Source of the DNA: Rubrolithibacter danxiaensis
GTDB taxonomy: Bacteria; Bacteroidota; Bacteroidia; Sphingobacteriales; Sphingobacteriaceae
NCBI RefSeq assembly: GCF_047272945.1
Contig: NZ_JBKOPS010000007.1
Location: 62,001-126,000, forward strand
Direction: 5' to 3'
Length of the DNA stretch: 64,000 bases
The notes beneath the pieces are model-generated. The model worked only from the letters and a program-made list of their open reading frames with translations. It was not told where the DNA came from and did no database searches. Below are positions 1-7,825 of the stretch, one piece after another (within the stretch, counting starts at the first letter, position 1; every line of letters begins with the position of its first letter). Position numbers and translations under genes: made by a program.

Positions 1-305
1 TTTACAGAACCTATTCCCTCCGGAAAAATTCTTGGCCACGATATGGAGAACCGAAAATTTGGAATATTTAACGATTTTATAAGTTGTATGTCCTTTTTAT
101 ACTGATTATAAAAATCACAGGCTATGCAGGCATGATCTCCGTTTAAAATCTTTCCTTTTTTACTCGCAAATTCATCCCATATGGAAGGGCCCTTTCCATC
201 AGTATTATGCGCTCCTTCAATCTGAGAGGCCGCAACCGATACACCCCAATGAAAATTTCTGCCAAAATTACTTTTATTAAACTCTTCGTAACTTAAATCG
301 CTCAT
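1..305 (-). CDS. GH1 beta-glucosidase family protein, N-terminal part (runs off the left edge)
   Basis: Partial gene: only about the first 101 residues lie in the window. The reading frame begins MSDLSYEEFN and shows the family 1 glycoside hydrolase N-terminus in order: FHWGVSVAASQIEGA, then DGKGPSIWDEF, then a cytosolic-type NGDHACIACDFYNQYKKDI stretch, then NFRFSISWPRIFPEG. These match the first beta strands of the GH1 TIM barrel, where the QIEGA and FSISWPR blocks line the sugar-binding pocket. No signal peptide is visible, so the enzyme is probably cytoplasmic and acts on imported beta-glucosides or phospho-glucosides. Both catalytic glutamates lie outside the window, so activity cannot be judged. 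Family assignment is confident; substrate is unknown. Confidence 0.88.
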   Translation of the reverse strand, partial: MSDLSYEEFNKSNFGRNFHWGVSVAASQIEGAHNTDGKGPSIWDEFASKKGKILNGDHACIACDFYNQYKKDIQLIKSLNIPNFRFSISWPRIFPEGIGSV

Positions 306-487
306 ATAAAGTAGTTAACGATTAGTTCCGTAAGGAATATGTTTAAAGGCTGAAAAGAAAGAGCGCATGCTGTTTATTACAATCCGGTCTTTTAATGCGG
401 CAATTACTGATACTAAAAATTTCATGTTTTTTATCAAGATCAGTATTTTATATTAAGTTAATATTTCCGGCGAATTAAATTTAGTTG

Positions 488-1234
488 TTAAGAGTTATTT
501 ACCCTGCCACCATTTATTTTATAGCCTGTTAAATCCCTCATAATTTTTGTAAATCCACGATGATTATCGTGCTCGTCTTTTAAAGGAAATACCAAACCGA
601 ATCCCCAGAACTTTTCACCGCTTTTCTTTACATGAAAGCGTTCGTCTTTTGCACGGCCTTTAGAAAGTGCTGTTTCCAGTTCTTTTTCAGGTTCACCTTT
701 CCGGATATCTTCTTCAGTAAAAAACACCTTCGAGCTTCTGCCAATTATTTCTTTTTCCATATAGCCAAGCACTCTTTCTGCACCCGTATTCCAGCTGGTT
801 ACATCGCCGTTCTTGTCGGTTGTAATAACTGCGTAATCTTCGAGACTTTCCAGCACCTGTCTGAAAAAATCCTCACTCATCCGAAAATAACTGTCGCTTA
901 AAACTTCTTCAGGAGTAGTAGCAAATTCACTATGCGATTGCAGATCCACCTGTATTTTTGTGTCTTCAATGCCACATAGCATGGCAAGCGGTTCCTGAGT
1001 TATTTTGTAATACGTGTCGAAACCAGGAGGAAGTTGCTCAAGTTGGGGTTTTCCCCTTACTGGTTTCAGAGTTATTATTTCGGTATTTAATTCGCTACTT
1101 GTAGAAACTAAAAAATGGGAATACCCTTTTTCAATCAGGTCTCCTAATAATTGCGGACTTAATGGGAGTATCATTGTGTGTGTTTTAACTGTCAGATAAC
1201 AGCTTAATCCGTTTAAAGTTTTATTGCCAGGCAT
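488..1234 (-). CDS. PAS-domain sensory protein
   Basis: A 248-residue soluble protein. Residues from about 120 to 240 form a typical PAS fold: FFRQVLESLEDYAVITTD, then GDVTSWNTGAERVLGY, EIIGR, and the C-cap GFTKIMRDLTGYK that normally precedes an output domain. Here the protein ends right after the PAS C-cap, so it has no kinase or cyclase output of its own. The N-terminal 110 residues are not recognised. It may be a stand-alone ligand or redox sensor that works by protein contact. A second start at residue 21 (MILPLSPQLL) is possible. The GH1 gene downstream is 182 bases away, and the upstream neighbour is divergent. Confidence 0.75.
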   Translation of the reverse strand: MPGNKTLNGLSCYLTVKTHTMILPLSPQLLGDLIEKGYSHFLVSTSSELNTEIITLKPVRGKPQLEQLPPGFDTYYKITQEPLAMLCGIEDTKIQVDLQSHSEFATTPEEVLSDSYFRMSEDFFRQVLESLEDYAVITTDKNGDVTSWNTGAERVLGYMEKEIIGRSSKVFFTEEDIRKGEPEKELETALSKGRAKDERFHVKKSGEKFWGFGLVFPLKDEHDNHRGFTKIMRDLTGYKINGGRVNNS

Positions 1235-1282
1235 AGATAAACTATAACTCCTGAATTATGTTATCTTATAAAATCTACTGGG

Positions 1283-1498
1283 ATGGAAGATCATTATAAT
1301 AAATTAATGGAGGTAATTGACAGAATTAACAAGGCATCAACCTTGTTGCTTCGTTCTCTATCTAAAGAGCAGATGATAGAAGTTGCAAAAGAAATGTCGT
1401 TAACAGAACTGAATGAAATTCTGTATTACTACGAAAGTTTAGAAGAATTTGAGATTTGCAATGCCGTAAAGGCTGGAATTGATGCTAAAGCTGCTTGA
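1283..1498 (+). CDS. small hypothetical protein (71 aa)
   Basis: The product is a short, charged, probably all-helical soluble protein (MEDHYNKLMEVIDRINKAS...), without Cys pairs, signal peptide or membrane segment. It is divergent from the PAS gene, with 48 bases between the two starts, so they probably share a regulatory region. I do not recognise a family. Length, in-frame Met and helical periodicity support a real gene, but no function can be given. Confidence 0.55.
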   Translation: MEDHYNKLMEVIDRINKASTLLLRSLSKEQMIEVAKEMSLTELNEILYYYESLEEFEICNAVKAGIDAKAA

Positions 1499-1520
1499 TA
1501 TTCCTTATTGATGATTGAAT

Positions 1521-1549
1521 TTTGATAAGGCCATTTTTCTTTATATTAG
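1521..1549 (+). promoter_or_regulatory. candidate Bacteroidota promoter for the SMP-30-like gene
   Basis: A TTTG box (1521-1524) is followed after 17 bases by TATATTAG (1542-1549), close to the TAnnTTTG -7 element. It lies about 32 bases before the start at 1581. Spacing is slightly short, so this is tentative. Confidence 0.35.
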
Positions 1550-1580
1550 CGTAATCTATTAACAATCTAAACTTAAAAAA

Positions 1581-2399
1581 ATGAAGTTATCTCTGGTATT
1601 AATTTTAAGCTTTTTGGTTTCGGGCTTAAAGGCACAGGAGCACAGCCTTGAAAAAATCTGGGAGAGTGATTCTCTTGCTGTTCCCGAATCCGTTCTGCAT
1701 CATGCAAAAACAGGAATTTTGTATGTTTCTTTAATTGATGGCAAAGCTGATGAAAAGGATGGCAAGGGTGGTATTGCTAAACTGGATGCAAACGGAAAAA
1801 TTATTAGCAGCGACTGGGTTAAAGGCCTAAACGCACCTAAAGGATTAGGAATTTATAAAAACAAACTATATGCAGCAGATATTGACGAAGTAGCAGTTAT
1901 TGATCTTGCTAGTGGTAAAGTAATGCAAAAAATACCTGTTGAGGGAGCTGTATTTTTAAACGATATAACAGTAGACGGAAAGGGCATTGTTTATGTGTCT
2001 GATTCGGGAACAGGAATTGTACATCGTATTGAAAATGGAAAAGTAAGTACCTATTTAACTGATATAAAAGGTGTAAACGGACTTTTAGCGGCAAAAAATG
2101 ACTTATACATTTTATCAAGCGATAAAGTACAAAAAGCCGATGCATCTAAAAAACTGACAGAAGTTACAAAACTTGATCAGGGCGGAGATGGAATAGAACC
2201 AGTTGGAAACGGAGATTTTATTGTTTCTGCGTGGGTTGGATATATAAACTATGTTTCTGCAGATGGAAAGAAACAATTATTGTTAGATACGCACGATAAA
2301 AATAAGAATACAGCAGATATTGGATTTGATGCTGCTAAGAAAATTGTATATGTACCTACTTTTTTAGGAAAAAGTGTAGTAGCATACCAGCTTAAATAA
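1581..2399 (+). CDS. secreted SMP-30/gluconolactonase-like beta-propeller protein
   Basis: A 272-residue protein with a clear Sec signal peptide (MKLSLVLILSFLVSGLKAQ) ending near residue 19. The rest reads as repeated beta-propeller blades: ESVLHHAKTGILYVSLIDG, APKGLGIYKNKLYAADIDE, FLNDITVDGKGIVYVSDSG and VNGLLAAKNDLYILSS. This pattern is that of SMP-30/gluconolactonase/LRE-like proteins, which bind a divalent metal and hydrolyse sugar lactones, or serve as non-enzymatic propellers. It probably acts in the periplasm. It is a single-gene unit with its own promoter-like sequence and a strong terminator. The exact substrate is unknown. Confidence 0.72.
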   Translation: MKLSLVLILSFLVSGLKAQEHSLEKIWESDSLAVPESVLHHAKTGILYVSLIDGKADEKDGKGGIAKLDANGKIISSDWVKGLNAPKGLGIYKNKLYAADIDEVAVIDLASGKVMQKIPVEGAVFLNDITVDGKGIVYVSDSGTGIVHRIENGKVSTYLTDIKGVNGLLAAKNDLYILSSDKVQKADASKKLTEVTKLDQGGDGIEPVGNGDFIVSAWVGYINYVSADGKKQLLLDTHDKNKNTADIGFDAAKKIVYVPTFLGKSVVAYQLK

Positions 2400-2403
2400 T
2401 ACA

Positions 2404-2440
2404 AATAAGCCAGAGATATATTCCAAATCTCTGGCTTATT
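2404..2440. terminator. bidirectional terminator between convergent genes
   Basis: A perfect 14-bp inverted repeat (arms 2404-2417 and 2427-2440, 9-base loop; arm AATAAGCCAGAGAT) sits between the ends of the genes at 2399 and 2450, and can serve both. Confidence 0.85.
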
Positions 2441-2449
2441 ATCTGCATA

Positions 2450-3277
2450 TTAAAATAGAGAAGTTTGAAAATAAGCGGAAGTAGCAGCTGAATATAAATT
2501 ATGCTTACTTACATTTCCTACCCGATAAACAGCAGTTTCCTTAAAACGCGAAGCAATTATAATTTCCGTATCTCCCGCATGATGCCGGAATAAATTCTCT
2601 ACCAAATTGGGGCAATTATTATCTTTTGAAAGATGGGATAGCAACAAGTGACTCATGAAGGCAGGTTTGCAGGATTTAAAAATCTCAAGCGCCTGTGTAT
2701 TGGATAAGTGCCCTTTTCCACCTCTTATTCTTCGTTTTAAATAATAAGGATATTTGCCCTGTTCCAGCAATTCTTCGTCGTAGTTTGCTTCCAGAAAGGC
2801 TGCATGACACTGACTGAAGTGTTTAATTACATGATCGCAGGGAGCACCAATATCTGTAAACACTCCTATTTTTATATCATCATAATGAACCAGAAAACTA
2901 TGAGGATCGGCAGCGTCGTGATGTTTTGGAAAAGGTATGATGGTAAATCCGCCCACCTGTACAGTTTGGTAAGCGGTAAAAGATTTTAAAAGGTAGTTTT
3001 CTAACTGTAAGCCGCTGTTACGATAAGTATTATCAGTAATGTAAACAGGAAGTTTGTATTTTTTTGAGAGTACAGTTATTCCACTGATATGATCTGAATG
3101 TTCGTGCGATACAAAGATGGCCTTTACGCTGTTCATTGATAGTCCCAGCCTTTTCATCCGTTTTTCTGTTTCCCGGCAGGAAATTCCAGCATCGACCAAA
3201 ACGGCCTCCTGTTCGTTCCCGATATAATAACAATTTCCGTTGCTGCCCGAATTTATTGATGAAATGTAGAGTGACAT
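2450..3277 (-). CDS. metallo-beta-lactamase-fold hydrolase (YycJ/WalJ-like)
   Basis: A soluble protein of about 275 residues beginning MSLYISSINSGSNGNCYYI. The di-zinc signature HEHSDH sits near residue 60, with a downstream His (FPKHHDAADP), an Asp (VFTDIGAP) and a final histidine region (SHLLLSHLS), the order expected for MBL-fold hydrolases. The N-terminal SSGSxGNxY block is typical of the YycJ/WalJ branch, whose members are probable nucleases or phosphodiesterases. I prefer the start at 3277; a frame extended to 3292 adds only MLCIY before a Met that fits the family N-terminus. Convergent with the upstream propeller gene. Confidence 0.8.
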   Translation of the reverse strand: MSLYISSINSGSNGNCYYIGNEQEAVLVDAGISCRETEKRMKRLGLSMNSVKAIFVSHEHSDHISGITVLSKKYKLPVYITDNTYRNSGLQLENYLLKSFTAYQTVQVGGFTIIPFPKHHDAADPHSFLVHYDDIKIGVFTDIGAPCDHVIKHFSQCHAAFLEANYDEELLEQGKYPYYLKRRIRGGKGHLSNTQALEIFKSCKPAFMSHLLLSHLSKDNNCPNLVENLFRHHAGDTEIIIASRFKETAVYRVGNVSKHNLYSAATSAYFQTSLF

Positions 3278-3477
3278 GTATATACAAAGCACGGATATTT
3301 TTTTCTTATTAAGAACTTGTTTTTAGATTTTAATCAGAATCAAAAACAGTTAGACATTTTTAATACAAGGCTTGAACCTTTATAAAGTTGTAATTTAGCC
3401 AGCAAGCAGTTATGCATTATTTTCCTATGGGAACTAATCTTACATAGTTTTGTTAGTAATATAAATAAAAGCAAGTA

Positions 3478-3798
3478 ATGGACACATCTTATTTACCGGT
3501 ACCCTGGACCTACAGGGAATTGATTGAAGAGGCGATTGCAAAACAAACTAGGGGCAAAATATTCTATTTCGCAGCTGAGAAAGTTATTGACGAAGCACAG
3601 GGAAAGATACTTGAGATGACAGAAATTGACGGAAAAGGAATATTTATTAAATTAGATAGCAAAGCTCAAATAAGGATTGACCGGATTATAACGCTTTTTG
3701 GCAAGCCAGGCGCCGCTTACGATGAATACGATGCTTACGCAAATGCCTGTATGGATTGTATGGGGGGATACGAAAAAGAAGACCTGGACAAAATGTAG
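3478..3798 (+). CDS. conserved-looking hypothetical protein (106 aa)
   Basis: A small soluble protein starting MDTSYLPVPWTYRELIEE and ending in a CMDCMGGYEKEDLDKM tail. The central part (KGIFIKLDSKAQIRIDRIITLFGKPG) looks like a small beta barrel. The two close cysteines near the C-terminus are the only chemically distinctive feature. I do not recognise a named family. A TAGTTTTG element about 40 bases upstream resembles the -7 box. It is monocistronic and ends at a strong terminator. Confidence 0.6.
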   Translation: MDTSYLPVPWTYRELIEEAIAKQTRGKIFYFAAEKVIDEAQGKILEMTEIDGKGIFIKLDSKAQIRIDRIITLFGKPGAAYDEYDAYANACMDCMGGYEKEDLDKM

Positions 3799-3819
3799 AT
3801 TAATTAGCTAAAAAATAAA

Positions 3820-3862
3820 GGGAGTGACTGTCTGCTTGCCGATACAGTTGATAATCACTCCC
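3820..3862. terminator. terminator between convergent genes
   Basis: An 8-bp stem GGGAGTGA/TCACTCCC (3820-3827 and 3855-3862), with an inner CTGT/ACAG pairing, lies between the stop at 3798 and the stop of the aminotransferase at 3869. A-rich sequence on the left and TTATTT on the right fit use in both directions. Confidence 0.7.
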
Positions 3863-3868
3863 AGTTAT

Positions 3869-5056
3869 TTACCGATCAATCATTTCTCCAAGAATTTTCA
3901 GGGCACTTTTCATTAAATCTCCTTCAACATTCGAATAATTTAAGCGAAGTGTTTGCGTATCTGGGTTAGATGCGTAAAAAGAATCCCCAGGAACAAAAAT
4001 GATATTTTTTTCAAGTGCCTGCTTCAATAAATCTCTGGAAGTTAGACCCCTTGGTAAAGTAAGCCAGGTAAACATTCCTCCTTCAGGTTTAGTATAATTT
4101 ACTGAAGCAGGAAAGTATTTTTCGATGGAATCCACCATCATATCGCGTTGTTTTTTGTACTGAGTTTTTAATTTTTCAATATGTTTTTCCAGGTTGTAAT
4201 TACTCAAAAACTCGAATAAAATATATTGCGATAAATTACCGGAATGAAGATCAGATGCCTGTTTCATAATGGCTGCCTTTTTGATAATTTCCTTGTTGGC
4301 AATCATCCATCCTAAACGCAAACCAGGAGCGATAATTTTAGAAAATGATCCTAAAAGAATACTTTGTTCAGGCACATAAGAATATATGGGCGGCAGTATT
4401 TCTTCAGTAAAAGAAATATCGCCATAAGGGTCATCCTCAATAAGAATCACTTCCTTCCCTTTTATTATTTCTGCTGCTTTTATCCGTTTCTCCTTGCTAT
4501 AACGAATGCCTGAAGGGTTCTGAAAATTTGGAATAGTATAAAATAGGTTACAACCATACAGGCTTAAAATCTGCTCCAATTCATCTGGCTCTATACCATC
4601 CTGTTGCAATGTTGCTTCTTTAAAATGCGGCTCAAACATAGAGAAACTTTGTAAGGCTCCGAGATAGCTCGGGCGTTCAACTGCAATGTTATCTCCTGGT
4701 TGAATAAATAGCTTTCCGATCAGGTCAAGTGCCTGCTGCGACCCGTTAGTAATAAGTATCTGCTCAGCCGGAATATTAAGCCCGAAACGATCTCTGTATC
4801 TTCCTGAAACATATTCACGTAAGGGATAGTAACCTTCTGTAGCGGCATATTGCAAAGCTTGCATTCCATGTTTTTGAAATACCCGGATTGCACATTCTTC
4901 CAGTTCTTTTACCGGAAACAACTGTGGGTTTGGCAAACCTCCGGCAAAAGAAACAATGCCGGGATTAGCAGCTACTTTTAAAATTTCACGAATAAATGAC
5001 TGAGGAACGTTGTGCACTCTTTGTGCAAATAAATCTGTTAGTGTTTCTGTATTCAT
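3869..5056 (-). CDS. PLP-dependent class I/II aminotransferase (LysN/2-aminoadipate type)
   Basis: A protein of about 395 residues in the fold-type I, MocR-like/LysN branch. Landmarks in order: VSFAGGLPNPQLFP near the N-terminus, ITNGSQQALDLIGKLF (cofactor phosphate region), YTIPNFQNPSG (substrate/PLP Asn), IEDDPYGDISF (PLP Asp), SFSKIIAPGLRLGW (PLP-binding Lys) and LRLNYSN (substrate carboxylate Arg). Relatives transaminate 2-aminoadipate, branched-chain or aromatic amino acids with 2-oxoglutarate. The start is set at 5056; a frame extended to 5137 would run back through the attenuator hairpin. Upstream lie two leader peptides rich in Ile and Val codons, each followed by an intrinsic terminator, suggesting control by branched-chain aminoacyl-tRNA supply and hence a role in Ile/Val/Leu metabolism (inference). 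Confidence 0.9.
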   Translation of the reverse strand: MNTETLTDLFAQRVHNVPQSFIREILKVAANPGIVSFAGGLPNPQLFPVKELEECAIRVFQKHGMQALQYAATEGYYPLREYVSGRYRDRFGLNIPAEQILITNGSQQALDLIGKLFIQPGDNIAVERPSYLGALQSFSMFEPHFKEATLQQDGIEPDELEQILSLYGCNLFYTIPNFQNPSGIRYSKEKRIKAAEIIKGKEVILIEDDPYGDISFTEEILPPIYSYVPEQSILLGSFSKIIAPGLRLGWMIANKEIIKKAAIMKQASDLHSGNLSQYILFEFLSNYNLEKHIEKLKTQYKKQRDMMVDSIEKYFPASVNYTKPEGGMFTWLTLPRGLTSRDLLKQALEKNIIFVPGDSFYASNPDTQTLRLNYSNVEGDLMKSALKILGEMIDR

Positions 5057-5082
5057 ATATTTAAAATTTAAGACAATAAAAA

Positions 5083-5107
5083 AGCCTCCCGGTATTTGCG
5101 GGAGGCT
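5083..5107 (-). terminator. attenuator terminator 2, directly before the aminotransferase
   Basis: A perfect 9-bp stem (AGCCTCCCG/CGGGAGGCT, 7-base loop) is followed on the minus strand by TTTTTTATTG, ending about 27 bases before the ATG at 5056. A TGCGGGA segment inside leader peptide 2 (5142-5148) can pair with TCCCGCA of the first terminator arm (5097-5103), giving a competing antiterminator. Confidence 0.8.
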
Positions 5108-5133
5108 GAACTGTAGTTTAACTAGTAACCATA

Positions 5134-5214
5134 TCAATCCATCCCGCAGAAATGTGTTATCACTGCGACCATTGCATAAATCACTGAAAGATTGATTGAC
5201 CTACTTGTTCTCAT
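5134..5214 (-). CDS. leader peptide 2 (26 aa, Ile/Val-rich) of the aminotransferase attenuator
   Basis: A short frame beginning MRTSRSINLS and containing the run VIYAMVAVI before ending THFCGMD-stop. It lies just upstream of an intrinsic terminator. Its last codons contain the sequence that can form the antiterminator. A ribosome stalled at the Val/Ile codons would leave that sequence free, whereas one reaching the stop would cover it. This is the classical attenuation layout. No database family is known to me, and translation is inferred from this arrangement. Confidence 0.55.
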   Translation of the reverse strand: MRTSRSINLSVIYAMVAVITHFCGMD

Positions 5215-5231
5215 TGTGATGTAAATAAAAA

Positions 5232-5258
5232 AAGCCCGACCTTTTTGAGGACGGGCTT
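5232..5258 (-). terminator. attenuator terminator 1
   Basis: A stem AAGCCCG/CGGGCTT (5232-5238 with 5252-5258), extended by two further G-C pairs, is followed on the minus strand by TTTTTTTATTT. The upstream GACGGG over the stop codon of leader peptide 1 is complementary to CCCGTC in the first terminator arm, providing an antiterminator as in the second copy. Confidence 0.78.
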
Positions 5259-5288
5259 ACATTTTTATTTTAATATATAATATTCCCG

Positions 5289-5345
5289 TCAGTACGCAAG
5301 CTTTGCGACCGCAACGACAGAAATAATATATAGGTTTTGTTTCAT
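5289..5345 (-). CDS. leader peptide 1 (18 aa, Ile/Val/Ala-rich) of the aminotransferase attenuator
   Basis: The 18-residue frame MKQNLYIISVVAVAKLAY starts about 5 bases after the predicted transcription start and ends 31 bases before terminator 1. It carries consecutive Ile-Ile and Val-Val codons plus a third Val, as expected of a branched-chain amino acid leader peptide. An in-frame ATG at 5372 lies inside the promoter and is not favoured. Confidence 0.6.
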   Translation of the reverse strand: MKQNLYIISVVAVAKLAY

Positions 5346-5353
5346 ACTTTGAA

Positions 5354-5383
5354 CAAATATACGCGACAACATGAAATTACAAA
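5354..5383 (-). promoter_or_regulatory. promoter of the attenuated aminotransferase transcript
   Basis: Minus-strand TTTG (5380-5383), 18 bases, then TATATTTG (5354-5361), an exact match to the Bacteroidota TAnnTTTG element with the same spacing as the rplU promoter in this window. The start site would be near 5350, a few bases before leader peptide 1. Confidence 0.7.
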
Positions 5384-5402
5384 ATGAAATTTATAATTTT
5401 TA

Positions 5403-5930
5403 TTAGCTACGTCTGGAAGATGATCGTTTATTCCGGTAAACCAATAGTGCAATCAGCGCCGATGTAATTACGACCCCTGCAGCTGCTTTTTTTATAAATG
5501 ACTGCCTGTTATACTTCCATTCTGCAGTCCAACCTCGCTCGGCAAAAATGTTGGGGATGTGTCCATGCTTCAGATCATCAATAATACCTTCCACTACGTT
5601 GATCCTGTCGGCCAGTACTAAGGGAAGCCAGTGCCCATAGCTCGATTCACTGTACTTGAAGGCATACCGGCGTATCTTTCCGCTTAATCCCGAAGGGGGC
5701 GATGAAGTTCCGAAGACAGCAGTTACGTTTGGACGTTCATTCGAATGAAGGACTTCGACCGTTACAGGTTGCTGAGGCGGTCTTTCCCAACTGTACCCAT
5801 CGTGTTCCTCGTTAGTTCGTTTTTTCATAGGGTATGTCGGGTCATTCTCCGGGTTGGCATCTATACCCCAGCCTTTAATGTTTTTAAAATCTGTACCCCT
5901 GATATTTTTAAAATCTGTATTGTTTTCCAT
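5403..5930 (-). CDS. hypothetical protein with C-terminal membrane anchor (about 175 aa)
   Basis: Begins MENNTDFKNIRGTDFKNIKG, containing a short internal duplication (TDFKNI twice), then a polar proline-rich region (WERPPQQPVTVEVLHS), a globular middle (SYGHWLPLVLADRINVVEG) and one C-terminal hydrophobic helix (AAAGVVITSALIALLVYRN) with a basic tail, so it is probably tail-anchored. It begins 11 bases after the alcohol dehydrogenase stop and is likely co-transcribed with it. An upstream extension to 5984 would overlap that gene and is less likely. I recognise no family. Its operon partner suggests a stress- or redox-linked role, but this is only context. Confidence 0.6.
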   Translation of the reverse strand: MENNTDFKNIRGTDFKNIKGWGIDANPENDPTYPMKKRTNEEHDGYSWERPPQQPVTVEVLHSNERPNVTAVFGTSSPPSGLSGKIRRYAFKYSESSYGHWLPLVLADRINVVEGIIDDLKHGHIPNIFAERGWTAEWKYNRQSFIKKAAAGVVITSALIALLVYRNKRSSSRRS

Positions 5931-5941
5931 AATAACAGTGA

Positions 5942-7099
5942 TTAAGCGGTAGCTGATGGTGGTATAAGAACTGTTTTTATACAATTATCCCTTTTAGCAG
6001 AAAAAATATGATAGCCTTCTGCTACTTCCTCTAATGGGATGCGGTGAGTAATAATTTCTTTTGGATTAATAATTCCGTCGCGGATATGTTCAATAAGCTT
6101 TGGCAATACCCGTTTAACCGACGCCTGATTCGCCCGAATAGTTATTCCCTTATTTACTACATTTCCGATTGGAATGAGTGTGTCAATTGGCCCGTACACG
6201 CCTACAATAGATACTATCCCTCCTTTTTTAACAGAATTGATAGCCCAGTGAAGTGCTGTAGCAGAACCGCCCTGCAGCAGCATCTTTCTGCCCATAATTG
6301 TTTGCATGGTGCTTCCTGCAGCCTCGCATCCTACTGCATCAATACACACATCGGCGCCGAGAGAATCTGTCGTTTTCTTGATAAAAAGTACCGGATCGCC
6401 CAGTGATTTGAAATTATAGGCTTCGCACTGCGCATAGCTTCTAACAAAATCCAGCCGGTAATCCAGTTGGTCAATAACAATAACGCGGCCTGCACCAAAC
6501 AACCAGGAACATTTTGCCGCCATAATTCCTATTGGTCCTGCACCAAAAATCACTACCGTGTCTCCCGGTTGAATGCCTCCCATTTCTGCAGCCTGGTAAC
6601 CGGTAGGGACTACGTCGGTTAAAAGAGCCGCATCGTCAGGGTCCATCCAGTCCGGAATTACAGTTGGGCCGACATCTGCATAAGGAACGCGAACATATTC
6701 TGCTTGCCCACCTTCATATCCACCGGCGGTATGTGAATAACCAAAGATTCCTCCAACTGCAGTTGCTTCCGGATTTGACTCGTGACAATTTCCATAAAGT
6801 TCTTGTCGGCAGAAGGCACAGGTTCCGCAGGCAATATTAAATGGCACCATGACGTGGTCGCCAACCTTCAGTTTTTGAACAGATGAGCCAATTTCTTCTA
6901 CAACTCCTATAAATTCATGCCCAAAAGTCATTCCCACCCGGGTATCAGGAACCAGTCCATGGTATAAATGCAAGTCGGAACCGCAGATACACGAACGCGT
7001 AACGCGGACAATAGCATCATTTGGGTGTTTTATTTCAGGATAAGGTTTGTCCCGGTCGGCACGTACTCTGAATGGCCCCCGGAAATTCATTGCTAACAT
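5942..7099 (-). CDS. zinc-dependent alcohol dehydrogenase (formaldehyde dehydrogenase-like MDR)
   Basis: A 385-residue medium-chain dehydrogenase. It carries the catalytic-zinc sites CGSDLHLYHG and GHEFIGVVEEIG, the structural-zinc cysteine set CGTCAFCRQELYGNC, and the NAD-binding Rossmann motif GAGPIGIMAA followed by VIVIDQ. The insertion pattern with TDVVPTGYQAAEMGG resembles glutathione-independent formaldehyde dehydrogenases and related long MDR members. It probably oxidises a small alcohol or aldehyde with NAD in the cytoplasm. A Met at residue 4 is an alternative start. The next gene follows after 11 bases. Confidence 0.87.
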   Translation of the reverse strand: MLAMNFRGPFRVRADRDKPYPEIKHPNDAIVRVTRSCICGSDLHLYHGLVPDTRVGMTFGHEFIGVVEEIGSSVQKLKVGDHVMVPFNIACGTCAFCRQELYGNCHESNPEATAVGGIFGYSHTAGGYEGGQAEYVRVPYADVGPTVIPDWMDPDDAALLTDVVPTGYQAAEMGGIQPGDTVVIFGAGPIGIMAAKCSWLFGAGRVIVIDQLDYRLDFVRSYAQCEAYNFKSLGDPVLFIKKTTDSLGADVCIDAVGCEAAGSTMQTIMGRKMLLQGGSATALHWAINSVKKGGIVSIVGVYGPIDTLIPIGNVVNKGITIRANQASVKRVLPKLIEHIRDGIINPKEIITHRIPLEEVAEGYHIFSAKRDNCIKTVLIPPSATA

Positions 7100-7385
7100 A
7101 AAAAATCCTTTCTTTTAATGAGACATGTTTTTAATAGTAGATTCTTAACATGAGCAATTAACATTCCAAAGGTTATACTAATTTGAAAATTACTTTAAAA
7201 GGAGAAATTTAAGCGACTTGTTGTGAACGAATTATACAAATAGATTTTCTTCTTCTTATTAAGCTGTCTGTGCCTAATCACTTGTGATAGTAAATTCCTA
7301 ATAGTTAAATGCGATGATGGAATCATATTGGCATGGGCTTTGAACGAAGATGTTATCTATATATGTTAAACTTAAAAAAGGTACT

Positions 7386-7778
7386 ATGAGATTTATTAGC
7401 AGAAAGTTCCACGCCGTATTGGATTATATGACGGGAATACTATTAATTGTGGCTCCGTGGTTATTTAATTTTGCCGATGTAGATGCAGCTAAATGGGTAG
7501 CCATTGGTGTTGGTGTATTAATTTTGATCATGTCTTTTGTCACTGACTATGAGGGTGGCGGAGCGAAGATCTTATCCATGAGCACACACCTTACAATGGA
7601 TGTTTTAGCAGGCTTGTTCCTGGCAGCTTCGCCCTGGCTGTTTAATTTTGATGAACAGGTCTATTTACCTCATTTAATCGTAGGTATTTTAGAAATGGGC
7701 GTGGGCTTGTTCACAGAAAGAAGTTCACAACATGCACCTGATCATGGAATAGATCATGCTATCAGGCATGCACATTAA
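7386..7778 (+). CDS. SPW-repeat membrane protein
   Basis: About 130 residues with four hydrophobic helices arranged as two repeats, each carrying the SPW-family signature: LLIVAPWLFNF and LAASPWLFNF. This duplicated four-helix architecture is that of SPW repeat (vitamin K epoxide reductase-like topology) integral membrane proteins of unknown function. I prefer the start MRFISRKFHAVLDY at 7386, matching the usual short basic N-terminus; an ATG at 7350 would add 12 residues. The C-terminus is histidine-rich (HAPDHGIDHAIRHAH), which might bind metal. Monocistronic, with its own terminator. Confidence 0.82.
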   Translation: MRFISRKFHAVLDYMTGILLIVAPWLFNFADVDAAKWVAIGVGVLILIMSFVTDYEGGGAKILSMSTHLTMDVLAGLFLAASPWLFNFDEQVYLPHLIVGILEMGVGLFTERSSQHAPDHGIDHAIRHAH

Positions 7779-7801
7779 CACTAAGGATAAACTGATTAGA
7801 T

Positions 7802-7823
7802 AAGGGGCTTTGGGCCCCTTTTT
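7802..7823 (+). terminator. intrinsic terminator after the SPW-repeat gene
   Basis: A 7-bp stem AAGGGGC/GCCCCTT with a 5-base loop, followed by a T tract, sits 24 bases after the stop and 3 bases before the end of the convergent alkB-like gene. Confidence 0.85.
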
Positions 7824-7825
7824 AT

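Noticed and set aside
315..425. A 36-codon minus-strand frame (MKFLVSVIAALKDR...) between the GH1 and PAS genes
   Set aside because: No promoter, conserved motif or clear ribosome-binding context; too short to support.
6044..6406. A 120-codon plus-strand frame antisense to the alcohol dehydrogenase
   Set aside because: It is a shadow of a well-supported gene with clear family motifs and has no motif of its own.
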